In this document: positions 1 to 9,393 of the stretch, piece after piece
How the letters are laid out: each line of letters begins with the position of its first letter
Numbering within the stretch: position 1 is the first letter of the stretch
Assembly (NCBI RefSeq): GCF_014960965.1
Contig: NZ_CP063169.1
Coordinates: 653,581-717,580 of the forward strand
Reading direction: 5' to 3'
DNA from: Ruania alkalisoli
GTDB taxonomy: Bacteria > Actinomycetota > Actinomycetes > Actinomycetales > Beutenbergiaceae
DNA: 64,000 bases
The notes under the pieces: model-generated
Databases searched by the model: none
Told to the model about the DNA's origin: nothing
What the model saw: the letters and a program-made list of their open reading frames with translations, nothing else
Translations under genes and position numbers: made by a program

Positions 1-32
1 TCCCCACCATCCCGAACCCGCCACCACCTGAG

Positions 33-89
33 CCGAACGCTGAGTTGATCGGCGTCCCGGGCCGATTCGCCGAAGAGCTCAGCGTTCGG
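33..89. repeat. nested inverted repeat at left edge
   Basis: The 12-base arm CCGAACGCTGAG (33-44) is repeated as its exact reverse complement at 78-89, and inside it a second stem ATCGGC (48-53) pairs with GCCGAT (61-66). It lies 17 bases beyond the stop of the DUF1801 gene, so it could end transcription of that minus-strand gene or of an unseen gene to the left. There is no T-run, so function is inferred from structure only. Confidence 0.5.
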
Positions 90-106
90 TGCGCGGAATG
101 TGAGCG

Positions 107-583
107 TCAGCTCACCGCGCGCTCGACCAGAGTGGCGAGCTGCTCCCACGCCGCTTCGGTGGGTTCGGTGAGGGCATAGGCCGTCGGCCACAGTCCGGAG
201 TTTTCGTCGAGGTTCGCGAGCGTGCTGACGCCGAAGGTGGAGTAGCGCTCCTTGTCCATCTGGCCGCTGCGGAAGAAGCAGACCACCTTGCCGTTGCGGG
301 CATAGCCGGGCTGCCCGTAGTAGAGCTTGGGTGCCAGCTCCGGCGCTGCGGTTGCGACGATCGCGTGCACCCGCTCGGCGAGCTGGCGATCCCCGTCAGG
401 CATCTCCGCGATCTTCGCGAGCACATCGGCCTCGTCGGCTGCTGCCTTGGCCTCGGCCTTCTCGGCGCGGCTGCCGCGCCGCGCCTGAGTCTTGAGTTCG
501 GCGGCGCGTTGCTTGATCGCCTCCCGCTCCTGCTCGGAGAATCCGTCGGCTGGGGCCGTGCTCTTCTTGGCGGATGTGGACAT
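107..583 (-). CDS. DUF1801 / YdhG-like small protein
   Basis: Protein of 158 residues. The C-terminal half carries the pattern of the DUF1801 (YdhG, sometimes called iron chaperone-like) family: an APKLYYGQPGYARNGKVV segment followed by FFRSG and FGVSTLANLDE. The N-terminal third is a charged Lys/Ala/Glu-rich helix that resembles extended actinobacterial members. An in-frame ATG lies 33 bases further upstream, but the ATG at 583 has an AAGGGA ribosome site at proper spacing and is preferred. The molecular role of this family is poorly known. It stands alone, and the 154 bases up to the next gene hold nothing I recognise. Confidence 0.7.
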   Translation of the reverse strand: MSTSAKKSTAPADGFSEQEREAIKQRAAELKTQARRGSRAEKAEAKAAADEADVLAKIAEMPDGDRQLAERVHAIVATAAPELAPKLYYGQPGYARNGKVVCFFRSGQMDKERYSTFGVSTLANLDENSGLWPTAYALTEPTEAAWEQLATLVERAVS

Positions 584-737
584 CGCCGATCCCTTCGTCT
601 GCGCTGGTGCCATCACCGTAGGCGGAGGTCGGGGCCGTGCACTTCTCGATTCCTGATCGATGGACAGGATGGGCGTCGAACGTTCCGACCGATGCGGCGC
701 GTGAAGGGGGAATTGCGTCCGTTGTCGAGTGTGGCTG

Positions 738-1475
738 TCAGGAGGCCTGGCTGGCGGCGAGCCATCCGGCGAGCCGATCCGGCCGGTCGGTGATGATGCC
801 GTCCACTCCTGCTGCCACCAACGGTGCCCACTCGGCTGCCTCGCTGGAGGTCCACGTATAGATCTGCATTCCCGCCTCGTGCACGCGGGTGGCGGCCGAC
901 GGGTCGGCGATCACACTTGCGGAGGACGGGTTGCACGCGACGGCGCCCAGCTCGGCGCAGGTCGCCAGTGCCTGGGTGTCTGCCTCCTGGACCAGCAGGG
1001 CCCGGCGCATGGCGGGCGCCAGGGTTTGCAGGGTGCGCAGCATCTCCACCTCGAAGGACTGCGCGAGCACCCGATCGGTGAGACCGGCTTCCTCAATCTG
1101 TGCCAGCAGCGCTTGTGTCGGCTCTGCGGGCCAGGATCCCTTGAGTTCCAGCAGCAGTTCGAGCTCGGGGTACCGCAGCAGCAGGGAGACGATATCCCCG
1201 AAGAACGGCAGCGCCGTGCCCTCGTAGGCAGGGTCGAACCACTCGCCTGCATCGAGGTGGCGCACATCCATGGCGCGCATCTCTGCGACGATCCCGGCGC
1301 CGTCGGTGGTGCGATCGACACTGGCGTCGTGGATGACCACGGCCGAGCCGTCGACGGCCACCTGGACGTCGATCTCGATCATGTGGGCGCCCGCGAGCGC
1401 GGCAGCGGCGAACGCGGGCAGGGTGTTCTCCGGTGCCACGGACGAGTTGCCCCGGTGGGCGATGATCTGGGTCAT
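738..1475 (-). CDS. glycerophosphodiester phosphodiesterase family protein
   Basis: Protein of 245 residues, the usual length of cytosolic GDPD enzymes, which split glycerophosphodiesters into glycerol-3-phosphate and an alcohol. The family signature is complete: catalytic HRG at residues 7-9, E16-N17 in PENT, metal ligands in EIDVQ (E34, D36) and the second histidine in IHD (H49). The C-terminal GIITDRPD strand closes the TIM barrel. No signal peptide is present, so it is probably cytoplasmic. Monocistronic; the 165 bases upstream separate it from the divergent ParA-like gene. Confidence 0.88.
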   Translation of the reverse strand: MTQIIAHRGNSSVAPENTLPAFAAAALAGAHMIEIDVQVAVDGSAVVIHDASVDRTTDGAGIVAEMRAMDVRHLDAGEWFDPAYEGTALPFFGDIVSLLLRYPELELLLELKGSWPAEPTQALLAQIEEAGLTDRVLAQSFEVEMLRTLQTLAPAMRRALLVQEADTQALATCAELGAVACNPSSASVIADPSAATRVHEAGMQIYTWTSSEAAEWAPLVAAGVDGIITDRPDRLAGWLAASQAS

Positions 1476-1640
1476 GCGGTGCTCCTGTCTCTCTCGGCAC
1501 CACGGTAGGCGAGGGCGGTGACAGGGGCAGACGGTGGAGCGAAGTGTCGCTGGTCGTTCAGCGAACGTTCATCTAGCTCGACCCTGATCGCCGCGGGGTC
1601 GGCAGTGACAGCGTGATCGACGTGCTTCTAGGGTGAGTGC

Positions 1641-2393
1641 ATGAAGGTCGTCGCGGTGTACTCCACCAAAGGTGGAGCGGGAAAGACGTCGGCAGCGCTC
1701 AACCTGGCCTGGGAGGCAAGTAAGTCCGGCCGGGTGCTGCTGTGGGATCTTGACGCTCAGGGAGCAAGCACGTACCTGACCGGCGTGAAGCCCAAGCTCA
1801 AGGGCGGGGTCGCGAAGCTCCTGACGGGGAGCAACGGGATCTCGGAGGTGGCTCGCAAGGCCGATCTGCCCAGCGTCGACGGTCATCACCGGATCGACGT
1901 CGTCCCCGCTGATGACTCCTACCGCGAGCTCGAGGTGAGGCTTGACGCCGCGAAGGGGTCCCGTCGGCGGCTGCAGAAGGTGCTCAAGGATGCTGCCGGT
2001 AGCTACGACACCGTCATCCTGGATTGCCCGCCCGGCGCCTCGCTGGTGGCCGAGAATGCGGTGCGCTCGGCTGACGTGATCGTGACGCCTGTGCCTCCCG
2101 CAGCGCTGTCGCTGCGCTCGCTGGAGCAGGTGCGCGAACTGGTGGCAGACTCCGCGAAGCCGGCTCCGATCCTGGCGTTCCTCTCCATGGTCGACCGGCG
2201 CAAACTCACCCACCGCCGGGCCGCCGAGGAGCTTCCCGCCGAGCACTCCGAGATCGTCGATGTGATCGTTCCGGCCAGCGTGGTGGTGGAGCGGATGGGT
2301 GACGAGCGCGCTCCGGTGGCGACGTTCGCGCCCCGGCACCACGTGGCGCAGGCGTACGCCGACTTGTGGAGGCTCGTCGCGCAGCATGCCTGA
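1641..2393 (+). CDS. ParA/MinD-like ATPase, orphan
   Basis: Protein of 250 residues with the deviant Walker A box of ParA/Soj/MinD ATPases (KGGAGKT, residues 10-16), the LWDLDAQG motif near 34 and a Walker B-like ILDCPPGAS near 130. These proteins dimerise on ATP and position DNA or cellular cargo. No ParB gene, parS-like site, or flagellar or pilus gene is next to it, so it is not the chromosomal parA (normally adjacent to parB) and its cargo cannot be told. The start ATG follows a GGGTGAG element. The length and simple ATPase fold match short orphan ParAs of actinobacteria. Confidence 0.82.
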   Translation: MKVVAVYSTKGGAGKTSAALNLAWEASKSGRVLLWDLDAQGASTYLTGVKPKLKGGVAKLLTGSNGISEVARKADLPSVDGHHRIDVVPADDSYRELEVRLDAAKGSRRRLQKVLKDAAGSYDTVILDCPPGASLVAENAVRSADVIVTPVPPAALSLRSLEQVRELVADSAKPAPILAFLSMVDRRKLTHRRAAEELPAEHSEIVDVIVPASVVVERMGDERAPVATFAPRHHVAQAYADLWRLVAQHA

Positions 2394-2478
2394 GCGGGAC
2401 GTCTGGGCGGCACGGGTACCGCTGTGATGTGCTCCTGACGTGTCGTGCGCGTCAAACGGACACCAGTTCGGCAGAGGA

Positions 2479-3426
2479 TCACCGGCAGTGTGGGCACTTG
2501 CGCAGAGAACCCTTCCACCCGCCGCGCCGCAGGACCTCCGCGACCCACGTGGCAGTGCGGCACGGGGTCCGGAACACCAGGCCGAACGTCAACCGCGCGG
2601 TGGCGGTACCAGCGGCGGCGAGTTCGGCCAGATCGCGTGCTGCGTCGTGGTCGCGACTGACCGAGGACGAGTGGAAAACGTAGCCGTCGAGCTCGACCAC
2701 GAGGCCATACTCTGCGTAAGCGACGTCCTGATGGGTGCGCCTGCCGGTTGCCTCGCTGGCGTGCTGGCGCCGCGCTCGGGGAAGACCGTGCGCGCGCTCG
2801 AGATCCCGGTAGCCACGCTCCAGCACTGAGCAGACACCGTCGCGTACGTCGGCCAGCATCGCCGCGATGAGCCGGCGCCCGGTCATGCGCTGCCGCTTGC
2901 CCAGTGCGTCGAGGATGCGCTCGACCGTGGTGTGACGGGACTGGATCACCTGCGCGAGCACCGCGAACGCCGCAGCGACATCACCACCGCGACAATGGCT
3001 CGCGACGACATCCAGCACAGCATGCTCGACACGCTGCCGCGGAGGCGATCGCTGCCACTGCACCTGCTCGCTCAGCTGACTCCGGCACGAGACATCGACC
3101 CACTCGGGCACGCGCACCCTCCGGCCACGTTCGATTGCGATGTGGACCCGACCCGGCGCTGGACTGGGAAGCGCGGATTCTCCGGCCAGGGCGGCTGGCC
3201 AGGCGGCGAGGACCGCCACCCACTCACGCTGACGTTGAGTCAGGGGCCCGGTGTGATCGGCGAACACACCGCGATGAATGCGCCGCAGTTCCCGGCGACG
3301 CAGCAGACGCTCCAGGTCATGGTGCCTCGCTCCGGCGGCGACGAGCTGGCGGCGGGAGATCACACCGTCCTGGGCCGTGAGTGTCTCGTGGACCGTGCCG
3401 ACCGCGAGGGTGAACCGAGGTGTCAT
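2479..3426 (-). CDS. DUF559-type endonuclease-like protein with AbiEi-like N terminus
   Basis: Protein of 315 residues. The N terminus (ISRRQLVAAG, then LERLLRRRELRRIHRGVF) is the winged-helix pattern of AbiEi-type antitoxin-like proteins that are very common in actinobacteria. The C-terminal part (VVELDGYVFHSS, then RDHDAARD) resembles the DUF559 / very-short-patch-repair-like nuclease fold, and the protein ends with a CPHC pair. An open frame runs 216 bases further upstream through a repeat tract, so I place the start at the ATG at 3426, where homology to the family begins. No toxin partner lies beside it. Function unknown; a regulatory or DNA-processing role is inferred from fold only. Confidence 0.7.
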   Translation of the reverse strand: MTPRFTLAVGTVHETLTAQDGVISRRQLVAAGARHHDLERLLRRRELRRIHRGVFADHTGPLTQRQREWVAVLAAWPAALAGESALPSPAPGRVHIAIERGRRVRVPEWVDVSCRSQLSEQVQWQRSPPRQRVEHAVLDVVASHCRGGDVAAAFAVLAQVIQSRHTTVERILDALGKRQRMTGRRLIAAMLADVRDGVCSVLERGYRDLERAHGLPRARRQHASEATGRRTHQDVAYAEYGLVVELDGYVFHSSSVSRDHDAARDLAELAAAGTATARLTFGLVFRTPCRTATWVAEVLRRGGWKGSLRKCPHCR

Positions 3427-3484
3427 CGCCGCACCGTGGCACGGAGGATGGCCGCGGTGGTGAGTCGACCGGTGGGGTTGTGGA

Positions 3485-3549
3485 CGACACGTCATGCGAA
3501 CCGCGTTGTGGTGTCGCATGGACGTGTCGAGTACGTCGAGTCGACACCA
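3485..3549. other. overlapping dyads between the DUF559 gene and recD
   Basis: Two imperfect stems are visible. CGACACGTC-ATGCG (3485-3498) pairs with CGCATG-GACGTGTCG (3515-3529), and TGGTGTCG (3509-3516) pairs exactly with CGACACCA (3542-3549). They share sequence, so only one can form at a time. They lie in the leader of the DUF559 gene and beyond the recD stop, and could be a terminator or an operator. Nothing else is recognised between 3427 and 3643. Confidence 0.4.
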
Positions 3550-3552
3550 TAC

Positions 3553-3587
3553 GTGCCGTGCCGTGCCGTGCCGTGCCGTGCCGTGCA
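3553..3587. repeat. pentanucleotide tandem repeat (GTGCC)6
   Basis: Six uninterrupted copies of GTGCC, then a seventh altered to GTGCA. The tract lies upstream of the DUF559 gene start at 3426 and 57 bases beyond the recD stop. Tracts of this type can change length by slippage; here it would alter leader length rather than a reading frame, unless translation starts further upstream than I chose. Confidence 0.85.
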
Positions 3588-3643
3588 GTGTCGAAGTCGG
3601 TGGCGGGTCCACTGAGCGACTCACATCGCCCCAGCGGCTCACA

Positions 3644-5635
3644 TCAACCCAACGGCACCCGCAGCCCGCTCGCCCGCCGCACCGGGTGCTCCACTGCCAC
3701 CCGCACGGCCTCCTCGCTGCCCACCACGCGCACGGACTCCTGCGCCCGCGTCACAGCCGTGTAGAGCAGCTCGCGCGAGAGCAGTGGCGACGTGGCCGGC
3801 GGCAGGATCAGCGACACCCGCTGGAACTGGCTGCCCTGCGCCCGGTGCACGGTCATCGCGTGCACCGTCTCCACCGGGGGCAGGCGGTAGGGGCGCACGA
3901 GCATCGGGCGGCGCGGGTCCCCGAACGCTGCCACCACGCTCTCCCCGTCGGCCACCAGCACCCCGGTGTCGCCGTTGTAGAGCCCCACGTCTTTGTCGTT
4001 GCTGGTCACCAGGATCGGCCGGCCCACCGTCCACGGGGAACCGGACAGTCGCGCCGGCATCGTGGGCGCGGTCGGCGCGGTCGGCGCGGTCGGCATGGTC
4101 CCCGCAGCCGCGCGTGCCCCCTCCTGCACCCAGATCTCCACCTGCGCCGCCCACCGGGCCACCCCGGCCGGCCCGCGCCGGTGGGCAAGCATCAGCCGGT
4201 GCTCATTCAGTGCGTTCAACGCCCCGGCCGCGTCCCCGGCCTCGGCCCGCGCCATCAGCTTCTCCCCAGCGGCCACCGCATCACGGCGCAGGTCCGCGAT
4301 CGCCTGCTCCTCCAGGTGCTCGACGTCAGCCGTCACCAGCTCCACCCCGTGCCTGCCGGCCCGCAACAGCTCCAGCACCCGATCGGCGTCCCCAGCCCGG
4401 ATCGCAGCCGCCAGCGGCAGGATCTCCGAGCCCTGCTCCTGCCGGTGCACCGTGGTCAGGCGAACGACACCGTTGCCGAGATCGGCCGCCGTCTCACCGC
4501 GCTCAGGCGCCGCCCCCACCGTCTCCAGCCCTACCGGCGCCTCCGCGACCGGTGGCCGTGCCACGAGGTCACCGAGCACCGCACCGGCCTCCACCGACGC
4601 CAGCTGATCCGGATCGCCCACGAGCACCAACCGGGCGTCCGGGCGCAACGCCTCCAGCAGCCGCGCCATCAGTGACAGCGGCACCATCGAGGTCTCGTCC
4701 ACCACCACCACGTCGTGCGGCAGGTGATGCGCGGCGTCGTGCGCGAAGCGAGTGCTGCTCCCCGGCTTGAAGCCGAGTAGCCGGTGCACCGTCGTCGCCT
4801 CCGGGATCCCCACCCGGTCCCGGTCGGAGTCCTCCAAGAACCCGACGACCTCGGCTGCCGCCTCCTGCAGTCGCGCCGCCGCCTTCCCCGTGGGTGCGGC
4901 CAGCGCCACTCGCACCGGCCCCGCGGCGTCCTGCAGCACCGCCAGCAGGCGCGCGACCGTGGTCGTCTTTCCCGTTCCCGGGCCCCCGGTGAGCACCGTC
5001 AGCCGCCTGCGCAGCGCGTGCGCGGCCGCCAGGCGCTGCCGGTCGTCCCCGGCCTCGGGGAACAACCGGTCCAGTGCTCCGCCGGCATCGCCGGGCACAT
5101 CCAGGTCCGGCGCCGTGAGCCGGGCGTCGATCAGCCGCCGCACGGTCAGTTCATCCCGCCAGTACCGGTCCAGGTATAACCGCCCGTTCACCCAGCGGGC
5201 GGGCCGCACGTCGGGCTGCGAAGGTCCCGCGCCATGGTGGCCGCTGTGCCCGCTGTGATCCTCACTCCCGACGGCGACCATCGGGCTGGCCTGCACCGCT
5301 GCCACCCATCCAGGGTGCTCGGGCCACGGCGGAGGCTCCGCTGCTTGCTCGCCCAGCACGGCGTCGTCGGGCAGCCGCAGCGCCTCCAGCTCCGCTTCGT
5401 CGCCTAGGTGCAAGCACACCGACCCCCCACGGAGCGCTCGCACGGTCAGCGCGACCGCGAGCAGTACCCGCTCGTCACCTTCCCCGGTGAGCGTGCCCAA
5501 CCGGGTCGCCACCTGGACATCCGTCGCGGTCACCAGCCCGGCGGCGTTGAAGCGCGCTAGCAGGGGAGGGGCCCCGACGGCGGTGCGCACGTCCCCGTCG
5601 ACGCTCGCCAGGGTGGAGGTGGTCACCGTGCTCAT
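3644..5635 (-). CDS. recD: exodeoxyribonuclease V alpha subunit RecD
   Basis: Protein of 663 residues, the fast 5'-3' helicase subunit of RecBCD. Walker A is GGPGTGKT at residues 217-224; a Walker B VVVDETSMV follows, and the C-terminal superfamily I motifs AMTVHRAQGSQF and LLYTAVTRAQE are intact. The start ATG at 5635 overlaps the recB stop by four bases (ATGA), so recC-recB-recD are translationally coupled. Two low-complexity inserts are visible, an HSGHSGHHG stretch near residue 130 and an APTAPTAPTAPT stretch in the C-terminal half; both are encoded by short tandem DNA repeats. The protein works with RecB and RecC in double-strand break repair and degradation of foreign DNA. Confidence 0.93.
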   Translation of the reverse strand: MSTVTTSTLASVDGDVRTAVGAPPLLARFNAAGLVTATDVQVATRLGTLTGEGDERVLLAVALTVRALRGGSVCLHLGDEAELEALRLPDDAVLGEQAAEPPPWPEHPGWVAAVQASPMVAVGSEDHSGHSGHHGAGPSQPDVRPARWVNGRLYLDRYWRDELTVRRLIDARLTAPDLDVPGDAGGALDRLFPEAGDDRQRLAAAHALRRRLTVLTGGPGTGKTTTVARLLAVLQDAAGPVRVALAAPTGKAAARLQEAAAEVVGFLEDSDRDRVGIPEATTVHRLLGFKPGSSTRFAHDAAHHLPHDVVVVDETSMVPLSLMARLLEALRPDARLVLVGDPDQLASVEAGAVLGDLVARPPVAEAPVGLETVGAAPERGETAADLGNGVVRLTTVHRQEQGSEILPLAAAIRAGDADRVLELLRAGRHGVELVTADVEHLEEQAIADLRRDAVAAGEKLMARAEAGDAAGALNALNEHRLMLAHRRGPAGVARWAAQVEIWVQEGARAAAGTMPTAPTAPTAPTMPARLSGSPWTVGRPILVTSNDKDVGLYNGDTGVLVADGESVVAAFGDPRRPMLVRPYRLPPVETVHAMTVHRAQGSQFQRVSLILPPATSPLLSRELLYTAVTRAQESVRVVGSEEAVRVAVEHPVRRASGLRVPLG

Positions 5636-8600
5636 ACAGTCCGCCTTGTTCCCTGAGTGCGTTGAGTGCCCACCCCATCGAGCACCTCCGACAATGCCGG
5701 CACCAGTCCGGTCGGGGGCTGCCACGCCAGCACCCCGAACGGCGAACCGTCCGGCCCGGCCGGGGTCTGCGGACCTGCCATGCCCCGGACGAAGAGGTAC
5801 AAGCCCCCGCCCAGATGCACGTCGGGGTCGTAGCCGCGCAACCGCCACCGCAGGTATCGGTGCAGGCCCACCAGATACAGCAGCAGCTGCAGCGGATAGT
5901 GCGCGTGCAGCATCGCCTCCACGACCGCCTCGGGTCGGTAGTCGTGCACTGTCAGGTCCGCGCCTGGCGTGCCCAGCCGGTTCGTCTTGTAGTCGCACAC
6001 CAGGAACTGCGTGCTCTCTCGCTGTGCCGGGCTACCCGCCGACGACCCGCTGCCGTCGGAGGGTGCCTCACGCACCCGCAGCACCGCATCGATCGATCCG
6101 GTCAGATACCCGCGCAGCTCCACCGGTCCCTGCGGGTCCGCGGCCAGGGCCCGGAGCATCTGCGGGTAGGGCGCGAAGGGGTCGCCCGCCTTGAGGTGGC
6201 CCTCGAGCACGTCTGCGATGTCCAGCAGTGTCGCCGCACGCAGGGGTGCCGCCGGAGCCGTCGCAGCCGCCGGAGCGGACGCAGCCGCCGCCCTGACCTG
6301 ACCGCCATCCTTACCACCATCCTCGCGCCCACCTGGCACATCACCACCAGCCAGGGGCAGTTCGAACTCCAGCTCGGAGAGCCGGTCCGCCGGATCGATC
6401 TGCGCCAACGTCCGCCCGCCGGCCAAGGGGCCCAGCGGGGTCCGCATCACCGTCCCGAGTGCATCGGCGAGCGACTCCACATCCAGTCCGTCCACCCGAG
6501 CGGACGAGGCCGCCCGGCACCGCGCCAGGAGCTCGGCGTCCAGGTCCGCGGCCGCGGTATCGGCGTACTCGAGCACCTCGTGCACCAAGGTGCCGAAGGC
6601 GGCCCCCGCGGGCTGGTCCGCCATCGGCGAGGGCAGGTCGAGCCCGGGAGCATCGCCGGCCACGGGTGCGACGTCAACCACGAATCCGTCCTCTGCGCTC
6701 GCCTCGCTCGCAGGTTCGTCCAGCACTCCCGCACCCTCCGGTTCGCTCACCACCCCCGCCGGCCGGGCTGTCTCACCGTGGCCCGCAGCGGCCGCTGGAC
6801 CTGCGTGGTGCGCCGCCGCCGTCAGGGCCGTGTACGACGCTCGCCGCCAGCTGACATCCGGCAGCCGGTCCAGGTGCGCCACAGAGAGCTCCGGGGCGTC
6901 CCGGGCCGGCGGCACCCACCGCTCCCGGCTCGCATCCGCCGGTGCCAGCTCCGCCGCGATCGCCGGGGACCGGGCAGCAAGCGCCTCGAACGCCTCCCGG
7001 GCCGCGTCGTCCCGCATCGCTGAGGTGTCGGCCGCCACCGCGGGGGCACCACCGAGCTCCCGCGCCCCGAGTAGCACTCGTGTGAGCGGTCCCTTCGCCG
7101 AGTTGCCACGGGTGGGCGCCCAGTGCGCCACCACCTGGTGCCGGGCGCGGGTCAGGGCGACGTACAGCAGTCGCAGATCCTCACCCCTGTCCTCACGCTG
7201 GTACCGCTCGCGCGCCTCCCGGTACAACCGTGAGCCCTGCCCGCCTACGTGCAGGATCCGGCGGCCGTCGTCGGCATGAAAGCCCAGCACCGACGGGGTG
7301 GCCGACTCGTAGCGGTCCCACGCGAACGGCACGTACACCACACCGAACTCGAGGCCTTTGCTCGCGTGCACGGTCACCACCTGCACGGCCGCCGCATCCG
7401 TTTCCAGCCGCCGGCTGCGTTCCTCCTCGAAGTCGCGCGTGGCCTCCCGGATCCGACGGCGCAGCCACCCCGTCAACGCCGCCGCACCCAGCCCCTCGGT
7501 CACCGCGACCGTGTGCAGCACTTCGCCCACGTGCCGCAGGTCGGTCAGGCGACGCTCCCCGGTTGTGGTCGCCATGAGCCGCTCGGCCACCCCACTGCGG
7601 GTGACGGCCTCGTGCAGTGCCGCCACCCCGCGGGAGGCGAGCAGGCGCGCCCAGGTGCGCACCGTCTCGGCGAGCCGGTCACGGTCACGGTCCTCCGCCG
7701 TCGCCAGCCGTGTGGCGTCCCAGCCGACGAATGGGGTGAGCGCCAGTGCCGACGCACGCTGCCGTGAGCCCGGTTGCTCGAGCGCATCGAGCAGGGTGAG
7801 CCACTCCCGGGCGGCCGGCGTGGCGAACACGCTGGACAGCCCCGAGACCACGGCCGGCACACCGCGGGCGTTGAGCTCGGCCCGTACCTGCTCCGCCTGC
7901 GCGTTCGTGCGGGTCAGCACGGCCACGTCCCCCGGCTGCAACGCCCGCCAGGCGCCACCCACCTCGTCCCGGATCCGCGCCTGCCCGAGCCGGGCCACGA
8001 TGTCCGCGGCCGTGTCGGCCGCGACGAACGATCGCGCCTCGCCCACGTAGGCGTCCTTGCCGGGGCGCACCCCCATCGCCTCCCTGGTGACCTGCCGGAT
8101 CCGCAGTGCCGGTCCGCCGTCGAAGCGTTCCTCGCTGTGGGCGGGGGTCACCGGTCCCACGGTGATCCGGTCGTCCCCGAGCGCCGCACCGCCGATCACC
8201 GTGTGCAACGCCTGCAGCAGCGGGGCGTCGCTGCGCCAGTTCGTACCCAGCGTCGCGGTCGCCGCCGCGTCGCGTTTGGCGTCCAGGTAGGCCACTACGT
8301 CTGCCCCCCGGAAGGCGTAGATCGCCTGCTTCGGGTCTCCGATCAGCACCAGCGTGCGATGGCCGTGGAAGGCGGTGCGCAGGATCTCCCACTGCACCGG
8401 GTCGGTGTCCTGGAACTCGTCCACCATCACCACCCGGTAGCGCTCACGCACCCGCTGCGCTGCCGCCGGGCCATGGACCGGATCCCGGAGCGCATCCCGC
8501 AGCAGCACCAGCAAGTCGTCGTAGTCCAGCAGGTGGCCCACGCGCTTGCGCCGTTCGGTCTCCTCGCGCACCGCTACGGCGAGCCGGTACCGCAGTGCAC

Positions 8601-9393
8601 CAGAGTCGGCACTGTCGGCACTGTCGGCACTGTCGGCACTGCCGGCAGTGCCCGCAGCACCCTTCGGCTCCAGCTCCGCGCCATGATCGCTGACGGCGGC
8701 CTTCCCCAGCGCGTAGAGCTCGTCCGGGGTCAGCTGGGGGTGCTTCTCGTCGGAGAACTCGCGTACGTACAGGTCGTCGGTGACCTCCCGTACGAGGTCC
8801 GCCACGTCTGCGACGAACGTCGCCGCCGGGTCCACGTCTGCGGCGATGCCCAGCGCCGTGAGCATCTGGTGGCAGAACCCGTGGGTGGTGGTGATCGTGG
8901 CCGCATCCAGTTGGGAGAGTGCCCTCGCCAACCGGGCACGACGGCGGTCCAGCTCGTCGGGATCCACATCCGCCAACATCGCCACCAGCGGGTCGTCGCT
9001 GCCGGCCGGGTCCGCGGCCCGCAGCGCCCGTTCGGTACCGACCAGCCGTTCGCGCACCCGGTCTCGCAGCTCGGAGGTGGCCTGACGTCCGAAGGTCACC
9101 AACATCAGGTCGCGCAGTTCGGCCACGCCCTCGGCCACGTAGCGGGCCGCCAGCGCCGCAATCGTGAACGTCTTCCCGGTGCCGGCGCTGGCCTCCAGCA
9201 CGGTGGTGCCCTCCGGCAGCGGGCCGTATACGTCGAAGGTGGCCGCGTCGATCGGTGCCCGCGAGGTGTCACGGTCGTGGGCGGGACCACGGGCGGCACC
9301 GTGGGCGGGCACGTGGTCGGGCCCGTGATCAGGCCCAGCGGTGTCGGCCGGATCGGTTGTCTCGGCCCGGCTGGTGTGCATCCGGTCGGTCAT
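5632..9393 (-). CDS. recB: exodeoxyribonuclease V beta subunit RecB
   Basis: Protein of 1253 residues, normal for RecB. The UvrD-like helicase begins after a 50-residue acidic/His-rich tail with Walker A ASAGTGKT at 68-75; motif II VDEFQDTD and motif V VHASKGLEF follow. The RecB-type nuclease at the C terminus keeps the catalytic VCDYKTNRL near residue 1150, so the nuclease should be active. The start overlaps the recC stop by four bases. An SAD-SAD-SAD-SAD repeat encoded at about 8610-8645 is an insert not needed for the fold. The presence of all three subunits argues for true RecBCD rather than the AddAB/AdnAB found in many actinobacteria. Confidence 0.93.
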   Translation of the reverse strand: MTDRMHTSRAETTDPADTAGPDHGPDHVPAHGAARGPAHDRDTSRAPIDAATFDVYGPLPEGTTVLEASAGTGKTFTIAALAARYVAEGVAELRDLMLVTFGRQATSELRDRVRERLVGTERALRAADPAGSDDPLVAMLADVDPDELDRRRARLARALSQLDAATITTTHGFCHQMLTALGIAADVDPAATFVADVADLVREVTDDLYVREFSDEKHPQLTPDELYALGKAAVSDHGAELEPKGAAGTAGSADSADSADSADSGALRYRLAVAVREETERRKRVGHLLDYDDLLVLLRDALRDPVHGPAAAQRVRERYRVVMVDEFQDTDPVQWEILRTAFHGHRTLVLIGDPKQAIYAFRGADVVAYLDAKRDAAATATLGTNWRSDAPLLQALHTVIGGAALGDDRITVGPVTPAHSEERFDGGPALRIRQVTREAMGVRPGKDAYVGEARSFVAADTAADIVARLGQARIRDEVGGAWRALQPGDVAVLTRTNAQAEQVRAELNARGVPAVVSGLSSVFATPAAREWLTLLDALEQPGSRQRASALALTPFVGWDATRLATAEDRDRDRLAETVRTWARLLASRGVAALHEAVTRSGVAERLMATTTGERRLTDLRHVGEVLHTVAVTEGLGAAALTGWLRRRIREATRDFEEERSRRLETDAAAVQVVTVHASKGLEFGVVYVPFAWDRYESATPSVLGFHADDGRRILHVGGQGSRLYREARERYQREDRGEDLRLLYVALTRARHQVVAHWAPTRGNSAKGPLTRVLLGARELGGAPAVAADTSAMRDDAAREAFEALAARSPAIAAELAPADASRERWVPPARDAPELSVAHLDRLPDVSWRRASYTALTAAAHHAGPAAAAGHGETARPAGVVSEPEGAGVLDEPASEASAEDGFVVDVAPVAGDAPGLDLPSPMADQPAGAAFGTLVHEVLEYADTAAADLDAELLARCRAASSARVDGLDVESLADALGTVMRTPLGPLAGGRTLAQIDPADRLSELEFELPLAGGDVPGGREDGGKDGGQVRAAAASAPAAATAPAAPLRAATLLDIADVLEGHLKAGDPFAPYPQMLRALAADPQGPVELRGYLTGSIDAVLRVREAPSDGSGSSAGSPAQRESTQFLVCDYKTNRLGTPGADLTVHDYRPEAVVEAMLHAHYPLQLLLYLVGLHRYLRWRLRGYDPDVHLGGGLYLFVRGMAGPQTPAGPDGSPFGVLAWQPPTGLVPALSEVLDGVGTQRTQGTRRTV

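Noticed and set aside
1556-1570. GTTC-AGC-GAAC and GAACGTTC dyads before the ParA-like gene, resembling an SOS box
   Set aside because: The actinobacterial LexA site needs CGAAC and GTTCG four bases apart; the spacing here does not fit.
3644-5998. recD starting about 360 bases further upstream
   Set aside because: The extra part lies within recB in another frame; the ATGA overlap at 5632-5635 is the normal coupled start.
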